DNA of 5,119 bases from Rhodospirillales bacterium. Its GTDB lineage: Bacteria > Pseudomonadota > Alphaproteobacteria > Rhodospirillales > Defluviicoccaceae. This document shows, one piece after another, positions 1-4,581 of this stretch (its first letter is position 1; every line of letters starts with the position of its first letter). The notes beneath the pieces are model-generated. The model ran no database searches. It was not told the DNA's origin and saw only the letters and a list, made by a program, of their open reading frames with translations. The translations under genes and the position numbers were made by a program. The stretch spans positions 1 through 5,119 of the forward strand of contig JAHCKI010000190.1 in the NCBI GenBank assembly GCA_026125865.1, read 5' to 3'.

Positions 1-92
1 AAAACTTCAGAAAACTCCGCTTCCCGCCTGGGATACCGCCCATTACACCAAAACTGGGCCAAAACCAAGAGCTTGCGCGCCCTCACCATGCT
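1..92. other. Noncoding or unassigned stretch downstream of hemJ
   Basis: This stretch follows the hemJ stop and runs to the window edge. On the minus strand two frames stay open to the edge, one of them from an ATG at 89, three bases after the hemJ stop. Neither translation resembles a protein family I know, and neither has a convincing ribosome binding site. The only hairpin I see has four-base arms (TGGG at 29-32, CCCA at 39-42) without a T tract, so I do not call a terminator. In related genomes the transcription termination gene rho often follows hemJ, but its N-terminus is not visible here. Confidence 0.4.
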
Positions 93-530
93 TTAGAATG
101 GTTTCCCGACGGCAAGGATGACGATGCCGATCATCAGCAGGGTCGGAACCTCGTTCATGAACCGATAGAATTTTTCCGAATGAGCATTTTCGTCGTTCGT
201 AAATTTTTTTTGCCATCTGGACAATATAAAATGAAATATGACCATGAACACTAAAAGTAAAATCTTGGCGTGTAGCCAACCAGCGCTTGAAAAATCGTCA
301 ATATACAATATCCATATAAGAATAATACCCGATACGATCGAGGCTATCATCGCCGGATTCATGATAATGACCAGGAGTTTTCTCTCCATAATCTTGAATG
401 TCTCCGACGCATCCGAACCTTTTTCTTTTTGTGTGTGATATACATACAATCGCGGCAGGTAGAACAATCCTGCCATCCATGCAATAACACTAATGATATG
501 TAAAGATTTCAACCAGGTATAAGAATCCAC
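93..530 (-). CDS. hemJ: Protoporphyrinogen IX oxidase HemJ (UPF0093 membrane protein)
   Basis: HemJ is an integral inner-membrane protein that oxidises protoporphyrinogen IX to protoporphyrin IX, the step just before iron insertion. The 145-residue product has the usual family length. It opens with the HemJ signature: LHIISVIAWMAGLFYLPRL at residues 10-28, followed by Y31-H32. H11, H87 and K89 (WLHAK) and the terminal GKPF match conserved family positions; a histidine and a lysine are reported as essential in the cyanobacterial enzyme. Four membrane segments are apparent, at about 7-27, 54-77, 84-105 and 127-142. The start is a GTG at 528-530, preceded by AAGGA (539-543) eight bases upstream. 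It follows hemH by 25 bp on the same strand. The gene is far more AT-rich than its neighbours: 116 G+C in the 300 bases 181-480, or 39%. It uses many ATA, TTA and AAA codons, although the last 30 or so codons look typical of the genome. Confidence 0.93.
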   Translation of the reverse strand: MDSYTWLKSLHIISVIAWMAGLFYLPRLYVYHTQKEKGSDASETFKIMERKLLVIIMNPAMIASIVSGIILIWILYIDDFSSAGWLHAKILLLVFMVIFHFILSRWQKKFTNDENAHSEKFYRFMNEVPTLLMIGIVILAVGKPF

Positions 531-538
531 GGTGTCTT

Positions 539-543
539 TCCTT
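539..543 (-). promoter_or_regulatory. Ribosome binding site of hemJ
   Basis: The minus strand reads AAGGA here, followed by an 8-base spacer and a GTG at 528-530. This fixes the hemJ start at GTG and agrees with the family N-terminus, in which about ten residues precede the first conserved histidine. Confidence 0.7.
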
Positions 544-555
544 AGAAACAGGCGA

Positions 556-1617
556 TTACGATGAAGATGGGCAAGGGCAACCCGACGCCATTACAGGGCA
601 AAATCTATTGCTGTCTTGCGGGCGGGCTATCGCTTTTGGGGATGGTTGCCTATTTAATGAGGTATTGACTAAATCCGCAAGGCCTTCGATGAACGCTTCC
701 GTAGTTCCGACGGCGGGTACCCGAACATAGGTGTTGACGCCATGCCGCGCGGCCAAATCCCGGTAGGTGATATCCAGTTCGACCAGGGTTTCCGAATGCT
801 CGGACACGAACGAGATGGGCGCCAGAACCACCGGGACGCCATCGCGTCCGGCCCGTTCGAGTTCGGCCTCGGTATCGGGTCCGATCCACTTAAGCGGTCC
901 AACCCGGCTTTGATAGCAAACCACATGGTCGAGATCATCAATGCCGAGCGCATCGACTACGGCGGCCGTCGTCTGTTCCACCTGCCATGGATAGGGATCG
1001 CCGCGGGCGACGATGCGCTCCGGCAGGCCGTGGGCTGAAAACAATACCCGCGGTCGTCCCTGTTTACCGGCAATCGCCAATGCTTCCTGAATAAGCTCGG
1101 TCTGCGCCGCGATGAAGCCGGCATTGACCGGGTAACAACAAATAGCCCGCTCTGTTGCAACGATGTTCGCCTTTTCGGCGGCGCGGCGCCAATCCTTGAA
1201 CGATGATGCCGTGGTCGTTGTCGAGAATTGCGGATACAGCGGCAATAAAACAACGTCATCCGGCGAGTATTCCGCCACCGATGCCGCGACCTCGGCGCTC
1301 ATGGGATGCCAATACCGCATACACACGAATACCCTGACATCATGGTCTTTGCTTCGGAGTTTCTGCTCCAGGGCCGATGCTTGCCGGTTTGTCCGATCAA
1401 GCAACGGCGACTTTCCGCCGATCTCGGCATAGATGCTTCGCGCCATAGGCGCCCGGCGCTTCGATATGAACAACGCCAACACCTTTCGAATCAGCGTCGG
1501 GGCGCCGATGATCGCCCTATCGTTGAACAGATTGAACAGGAAAGGTTCGATGGCTTCCAGGCGATCCGGCCCGCCCAGGTTGAAAACGACAACGGCGACT
1601 TTCCGCTTCTTCGTCAC
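556..1617 (-). CDS. hemH: Ferrochelatase HemH, probable [2Fe-2S] type
   Basis: Ferrochelatase inserts Fe2+ into protoporphyrin IX to give protoheme, the last step of the pathway. The 353-residue product shows NLGGPD at 13-18, LPLYPQFSTTTT at 125-136, SAHGLPE at 194-200 with the catalytic H196, CYQSRVGPLKWIGPDT at 234-249, and SEHSETLVELD at 272-282 with the conserved acidic residues. It is slightly longer than minimal bacterial forms because of a tail from about residue 320 that holds C340, C347 and C349 (C-X6-C-X-C). With C160 or C161, this resembles the cluster ligand set described for mycobacterial ferrochelatase. The position of the human internal cluster cysteine is a threonine here. The GTG start at 1615-1617 overlaps the hemE stop (GTGA), which suggests translational coupling. 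hemJ lies 25 bp downstream. The enzyme identity is clear; the cluster is inferred. Confidence 0.97.
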   Translation of the reverse strand: MTKKRKVAVVVFNLGGPDRLEAIEPFLFNLFNDRAIIGAPTLIRKVLALFISKRRAPMARSIYAEIGGKSPLLDRTNRQASALEQKLRSKDHDVRVFVCMRYWHPMSAEVAASVAEYSPDDVVLLPLYPQFSTTTTASSFKDWRRAAEKANIVATERAICCYPVNAGFIAAQTELIQEALAIAGKQGRPRVLFSAHGLPERIVARGDPYPWQVEQTTAAVVDALGIDDLDHVVCYQSRVGPLKWIGPDTEAELERAGRDGVPVVLAPISFVSEHSETLVELDITYRDLAARHGVNTYVRVPAVGTTEAFIEGLADLVNTSLNRQPSPKAIARPQDSNRFCPVMASGCPCPSSS

Positions 1618-2654
1618 GGTGCTGAATCATGTGAGAAAAGACGCTCCGCCACCCGCGCCACATGCTCCGGCGGCGTTTGCGGAAGAATGCCGTGCCCCAG
1701 ATTGAAGATAAAGCCGCCGCCGGACAACGCGTTCAGAATCCGCCCGGTTTCCTCCCCTAGACCACGACCGCCGGCAACCAACAAATGATTGTCTAGGTTT
1801 CCCTGAACCAGACAATGTGGTTGCAATTTTTCTTTGGCCCATGTCAAAGGGACGGTCGGATCGAGACTGACCCCGTCAATCCCCGTCTCTCGCACATAGT
1901 CTTCGTAGAGCGCACCTGCACCTCGTGGAAAGCCGATGATGGGAACATCGCTCCCACTGGCTTTCAGACGACTTACGATTTTGGCAGTTGGCGCGATGAC
2001 CCATGCGTGGAACTGCGTTTCCGACAGAAGCCCGGCCCAGGTATCAAACAGCATGACGACCTCGGCACCACATTCGATCTGCTTCTTCAAATAGGCGACC
2101 GTGGTGTCGGCCAGGACCTCGATCAGCTTCGCAAACGACTCGGGTTCACTGTAAGCCCAACGCCGGATTACATCGCTTTCGCCACCACCGCGGCCTTCGA
2201 CCATGTACAGGGCCACAGTCCACGGTGCGCCGGCGAAACCGATCAGCGCCGTTTCCGGCGGCAACACACGCCTCAGTTCCCGCACCGATGCGAAAACCGG
2301 CTGCAAGTGATCTTCCATGCCCTCGGGTCTGAGATCGGCGATGGCTCTTTCGGATCGAATGGGTTGCAGCAGCGGGCCCTGGCCTTCGACAAAGTCCACT
2401 TTGCATCCGAGGGCATCGGGAATGACCAGAATATCGCTGAACAGGATGGCCGCATCCATTTTGAAACGGCTGAGGGGTTGTAGCGCCGCTTCCACCGTCA
2501 ACTCCGGTGAATAGCAGAAGTCGAGAAAGTTGGGCGCGTTCTGCCTCAGCTCCCGATATTCCGGTAGGTAACGCCCGGCTTGCCGAAGAAACCAAAAGGG
2601 CGGGCGTTCCGGGCTCGGGCCTCGGAATGCCTCAAGGAGGGCTTTCTTGATCAC
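1614..2654 (-). CDS. hemE: Uroporphyrinogen III decarboxylase HemE
   Basis: This cytosolic enzyme decarboxylates the four acetate side chains of uroporphyrinogen III to give coproporphyrinogen III. From a GTG at 2652-2654 the product has 346 residues, the usual family length. It shows signature 1, RQAGRYLPEYR, at 24-34, the catalytic aspartate D74 in ILFSDILV, and signature 2, GFAGAPWT, at 139-146. I chose this GTG because VIKKALLEAFRG aligns position for position with the family N-terminus (M-x-x-K-x-LL-x-x-x-x-G). The frame stays open to another GTG at 2706-2708, which would give 364 residues. That codon abuts a TATAAT promoter element and would probably not be transcribed. A strong AGGAG lies at 2698-2702, but the only codon at good spacing behind it is CTG at 2688-2690. 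The start is therefore uncertain. The gene is the first of the hemE-hemH-hemJ operon. Confidence 0.95.
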   Translation of the reverse strand: MIKKALLEAFRGPSPERPPFWFLRQAGRYLPEYRELRQNAPNFLDFCYSPELTVEAALQPLSRFKMDAAILFSDILVIPDALGCKVDFVEGQGPLLQPIRSERAIADLRPEGMEDHLQPVFASVRELRRVLPPETALIGFAGAPWTVALYMVEGRGGGESDVIRRWAYSEPESFAKLIEVLADTTVAYLKKQIECGAEVVMLFDTWAGLLSETQFHAWVIAPTAKIVSRLKASGSDVPIIGFPRGAGALYEDYVRETGIDGVSLDPTVPLTWAKEKLQPHCLVQGNLDNHLLVAGGRGLGEETGRILNALSGGGFIFNLGHGILPQTPPEHVARVAERLFSHDSAP

Positions 2655-2697
2655 GGACTTGGTATACTTCGCGACGTTGCCTTGGATCAGTCCCGAT

Positions 2698-2702
2698 CTC
2701 CT
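2698..2702 (-). promoter_or_regulatory. Strong Shine-Dalgarno sequence at the 5' end of the hemE transcript
   Basis: The minus strand reads AAGGAG, ending at 2698. Seven bases downstream lies a CTG codon (2688-2690) in the hemE frame; no ATG, GTG or TTG stands at normal spacing. It either serves a rare CTG start or is unused, with translation starting at GTG 2652-2654. Confidence 0.4.
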
Positions 2703-2742
2703 TAACACATTATAAATAGAATCTTATAGGTAGTGATTGTTT
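2701..2742. other. AT-rich candidate DNA unwinding element
   Basis: Thirty-two of 42 bases are A or T, in a region that is otherwise GC-rich. On the minus strand GATTCTATTTATA resembles the E. coli oriC 13-mers (GATCTATTTATTT type). A GANTC site (GAATC, 2719-2723), the recognition sequence of the CcrM methylase of many alphaproteobacteria, falls inside it. It overlaps the putative hemE promoter, so leftward transcription and strand opening could be linked. Confidence 0.45.
2709..2714 (-). promoter_or_regulatory. Putative -10 element of the hemE operon promoter
   Basis: The minus strand reads TATAAT, a perfect sigma-70 -10 hexamer. A second, imperfect TATAAG lies just upstream at 2723-2728. 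I find no good -35 hexamer at 16-19 bp upstream of either. Transcription would start near 2702, inside the AT-rich part of the putative origin, and run leftwards into hemE. It may equally be a by-product of the AT-rich unwinding region. Confidence 0.4.
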
Positions 2743-2781
2743 ATGGCGGCTGGAAAGCGGGGATTATCCGTGGTTCACAGG

Positions 2782-2790
2782 TTTTCCAGA
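2782..2790 (+). promoter_or_regulatory. DnaA-box-like nonamer TTTTCCAGA
   Basis: It differs from the relaxed consensus TTWTNCACA at one position and from TTATCCACA at two. A weaker match, TTATCCGTG, lies just upstream at 2764-2772. Single imperfect boxes occur by chance; the value lies in the cluster. Confidence 0.35.
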
Positions 2791-2837
2791 GAACACTGGA
2801 TGTCCATGACGGCCCGGTTTCAAGACTGTTAAAAAAA

Positions 2838-2846
2838 GGTGAATAA
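2838..2846 (-). promoter_or_regulatory. DnaA-box-like nonamer TTATTCACC
   Basis: Read on the minus strand, it matches TTWTNCACA except at the last base. It lies within the second AT-rich block, directly after a run of seven A (2831-2837). Confidence 0.4.
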
Positions 2847-2961
2847 CGGCAAATTATCTTGAATTCGCCGGTACCTGGAAGCGATCGGAAAGGTGGGGAA
2901 ATCCGGGACAACCACACGAAAGCGCCGACGTCATCCCCATGATTGGCCGCTTTCGAGGCGT

Positions 2962-2970
2962 TGTTGAAAA
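2962..2970 (-). promoter_or_regulatory. DnaA-box-like nonamer TTTTCAACA
   Basis: Read on the minus strand, it differs from TTWTNCACA at one position and from TTATCCACA at two. It is a weak candidate that gains support only from the neighbouring boxes. Confidence 0.3.
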
Positions 2971-3032
2971 TGGGAAAAGGCTTGTTGATGTATAACCGGC
3001 GAGGCTGTCCAGATTTCTCAGAAGAACGATCG

Positions 3033-3076
3033 ACCCCGTTCCGTCCCCAGTTTCTCCCCAGTTTTTCCCGGCGGCC
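3033..3076 (+). repeat. Four 11-bp phased repeats of TCCCCAGTTTY type
   Basis: Four 11-base units run head to tail: ACCCCGTTCCG, TCCCCAGTTTC, TCCCCAGTTTT and TCCCGGCGGCC, starting at 3033, 3044, 3055 and 3066. The middle two differ only at the last base; the outer two are degenerate. The period is close to one helical turn, so the units face the same side of the helix. TCCCCA resembles the weak DnaA sites (W-boxes) described in the Caulobacter origin. The array ends exactly where the best DnaA box begins. Confidence 0.55.
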
Positions 3077-3085
3077 TGCGGATAA
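3077..3085 (-). promoter_or_regulatory. Best DnaA box, TTATCCGCA, upstream of maf
   Basis: Read on the minus strand this is TTATCCGCA, one mismatch from TTATCCACA. It directly abuts the 11-bp repeat array and lies 27 bp before the maf start, so it could act both as an origin box and as a DnaA operator for maf. Confidence 0.5.
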
Positions 3086-3112
3086 GTTTCGGCCCAGGAA
3101 TAGGGCGTGCCT

Positions 3113-3709
3113 ATGATGTCCATCGTTCTTGCGTCGGCCAGCGAGGCGCGCCGGATCTTGTTGCGGCGCGCCGGTGTTTCGTTCACCTGCGACCCGGCGG
3201 CGATCGACGAGGGGGCGATCAAGCGGCGCGCCCAAGCGGAGAGGTTGACCGTTTCAGCGACGGCGATGCTCCTCGCCGAAGCGAAGGCGCGGGCGGTTTC
3301 ACGCCGCCACGCCGACGCACTGATCATCGGCGCCGATCAGATGTTGTTTTGTCGTGGACGTATTTTCAGTAAACCCAAAGACCGCGAAGAAGCCGAAGCG
3401 GTGCTCAAGCTGTTGCGCAGTCGAACCCATCGACTTGTGAGTGCCGTGACGGTCATGCGAAACGACGACGTTATATGGAACTACGTGGAAACGGCGCGAC
3501 TAACCATGAGGTGTTTTTCGGATCGATTTCTGACACAATATCTTGTGGACGCGGGTGAGGGAGCAATGCAATCGGTCGGTGTGTATCGCGTCGAGGGTAT
3601 CGGCCTACAATTATTCTCCCACATCGACGGCGATCATTCGACGATCCTGGGTTTGCCGCTGGTGCCCTTGTTAGAGGTCCTCAGGCGAGAAGGCGCCATT
3701 CCGGAATAG
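3113..3709 (+). CDS. maf: Maf family nucleotide pyrophosphatase
   Basis: Maf proteins are cytosolic phosphatases that hydrolyse nucleoside triphosphates, including noncanonical ones such as m7GTP or dTTP/UTP depending on subfamily, and they are linked to cell division arrest. From ATG 3113 the product has 198 residues, the normal length. It shows LASASEARR at 6-14, GADQ at 73-76 with the conserved D75, SKPKD at 86-90, VGVYRVEG at 155-162 and IDGDHSTILGLPL at 171-183. The GADQ form instead of GADT is common in alphaproteobacterial members; I cannot assign the substrate. GTG 3107 (AGGA at 3096-3099) and ATG 3116 are alternative starts. ATG 3113 has AGGG at 3102-3105 and best fits the family N-terminus. 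It is the first gene rightwards of the putative origin, and aroE follows after 26 bp. Confidence 0.93.
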   Translation: MMSIVLASASEARRILLRRAGVSFTCDPAAIDEGAIKRRAQAERLTVSATAMLLAEAKARAVSRRHADALIIGADQMLFCRGRIFSKPKDREEAEAVLKLLRSRTHRLVSAVTVMRNDDVIWNYVETARLTMRCFSDRFLTQYLVDAGEGAMQSVGVYRVEGIGLQLFSHIDGDHSTILGLPLVPLLEVLRREGAIPE

Positions 3710-3739
3710 ATGACAAACGACGGGCGAACACGGTTATGA
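3710..3739 (+). CDS. Nine-codon mini-ORF linking maf and aroE
   Basis: An ATG directly abuts the maf stop and opens a reading frame MTNDGRTRL that ends in TGA at 3737-3739. That stop overlaps the aroE ATG (ATGA). aroE has no clear Shine-Dalgarno of its own, so re-initiation through this tiny frame could couple aroE translation to maf. A chance occurrence is equally possible, and no function is claimed for the peptide. Confidence 0.2.
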   Translation: MTNDGRTRL

Positions 3740-4581
3740 TTTCGGGAAAAGCCATGGTGGCCGGGGTGATGGGCTGGCCCATCGGCCATTCATTGTCACC
3801 GCGCCTCCATGGCTACTGGCTGAAGCATCATGGTATCGACGGCGCCTACGTTCCCCTGTCGGTGCATCCCGACCATTTCCGTGAGGCCCTGAAAGCGCTC
3901 CCCAAACTTGGTTTCAGGGGCGCTAATGTCACCGTGCCGCACAAGGAACAGGCGCTGGCATACGTAGATAGGGTTTCCGATGAAGCGCGCCGCATGGGCG
4001 CCGTGAATACCGTGGTGGTAGAGCCCGATGGGCGACTGAGCGGAAGCAATACCGATGCCTTCGGTTTCATCGCCAACTTGGGGGCCGGTTGCCCGCAATG
4101 GACGGCGTCGGCCGGACCTGCGGTTGTCTTGGGTGCCGGCGGCGCCGCGCGAGCGGTATGCACGGCCTTGTTGGACGCGGGTGCGCCGGAAATTCAACTG
4201 AGCAATCGTACGGAAGCCCGCGCTCGCTCCATGGCGGCGGACATTGGCGGACCTATAAGCGTGGTTCCGTGGGACCAACGCCATGACGCCCTTGCCGATG
4301 CGGCGACGCTGGTCAATACGACAACCCTGGGGATGGTCGGGAATCCGCCGCTTACCCTTGATCTTTCTTCACTTCCGCGAATGGCGCTTGTTACCGATAT
4401 CGTCTATCGGCCGCTGATGACGCCATTACTACAAGGCGCGAAAGCGCACGGTCATCCCATCGTCGATGGTCTGGGCATGCTTCTGCACCAGGCGCGACCG
4501 GGATTCGCCGCCTGGTTTGGCGTCATGCCGGACGTAACCGAGGCACTTCGCGACTTTGTCTTGGGCGCCGGGTCCGATTGA
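3736..4581 (+). CDS. aroE: Shikimate dehydrogenase (NADP+) AroE
   Basis: AroE reduces 3-dehydroshikimate to shikimate with NADPH, the fourth step of the shikimate pathway to chorismate and aromatic amino acids; it is cytosolic. The 281-residue product is of standard length. The substrate domain has SLSP at 19-22, NVTVPHKE at 64-71 with the catalytic K70, N91, and D107 as the catalytic partner. The K-to-D spacing of 37 equals that of the E. coli enzyme. The nucleotide domain has GAGGAARA at 133-140 and NRT at 157-159, the NADP-phosphate binding motif. GLGMLLHQA at 245-253 closes the active site. The N-terminus (ISGKAMVAGVMGWPIGHS) fits alphaproteobacterial AroE, so I keep ATG 3736 rather than ATG 3754. 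Its stop overlaps the coaE start (TGATG). Confidence 0.97.
   Translation: MISGKAMVAGVMGWPIGHSLSPRLHGYWLKHHGIDGAYVPLSVHPDHFREALKALPKLGFRGANVTVPHKEQALAYVDRVSDEARRMGAVNTVVVEPDGRLSGSNTDAFGFIANLGAGCPQWTASAGPAVVLGAGGAARAVCTALLDAGAPEIQLSNRTEARARSMAADIGGPISVVPWDQRHDALADAATLVNTTTLGMVGNPPLTLDLSSLPRMALVTDIVYRPLMTPLLQGAKAHGHPIVDGLGMLLHQARPGFAAWFGVMPDVTEALRDFVLGAGSD

Larger units (their letters stand above)
2701..3112. other. Putative chromosomal replication origin (oriC) between hemE and maf
   Basis: About 400 noncoding bases separate the divergent hemE and maf genes. The content is origin-like. An AT-rich end lies at 2701-2742 (32 of 42 bases A/T) and a second AT-rich block at 2821-2866 (32 of 46). DnaA-box-like nonamers lie at 2764-2772, 2782-2790, 2838-2846, 2962-2970 and 3077-3085. 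Copies of TCCCCA lie at 2894-2899 (minus), 2934-2939, 3044-3049 and 3055-3060. The location also fits: in Caulobacter and, by prediction, Rickettsia, the origin lies next to hemE, and maf-aroE-coaE is a typical origin-proximal cluster. In 60-base stretches counted by eye, C exceeds G on the left (24 to 17 at 2221-2280) and G exceeds C on the right (24 to 17 at 4141-4200). Both this bias and the location are partly tied to gene direction. The origin call is inference; no perfect TTATCCACA box is present. Confidence 0.65.

Noticed and set aside
1..92. Possible start of rho or another gene, or a terminator, downstream of hemJ
   Set aside because: The open minus-strand frames do not resemble the Rho N-terminus or another family, and the only hairpin has four-base arms without a T run.
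1815..2483. A 222-codon plus-strand open frame inside hemE
   Set aside because: It is antisense to the well-conserved HemE signatures, and its product resembles no known family. It is a shadow of GC-rich codon structure.
2964..2996. Possible maf promoter, TTGAAA (2964-2969) with TATAAC (2991-2996)
   Set aside because: The spacer is 21 bases, too long for a sigma-70 promoter, and no better pair is seen. The maf promoter cannot be placed by eye.
2741..3235. A 164-codon minus-strand open frame across the hemE-maf spacer, and another at 2854-3327
   Set aside because: Both run antisense into the clear maf coding region, show no recognisable motif, and have low-complexity Arg/Gly-rich starts typical of antisense frames of GC-rich genes.
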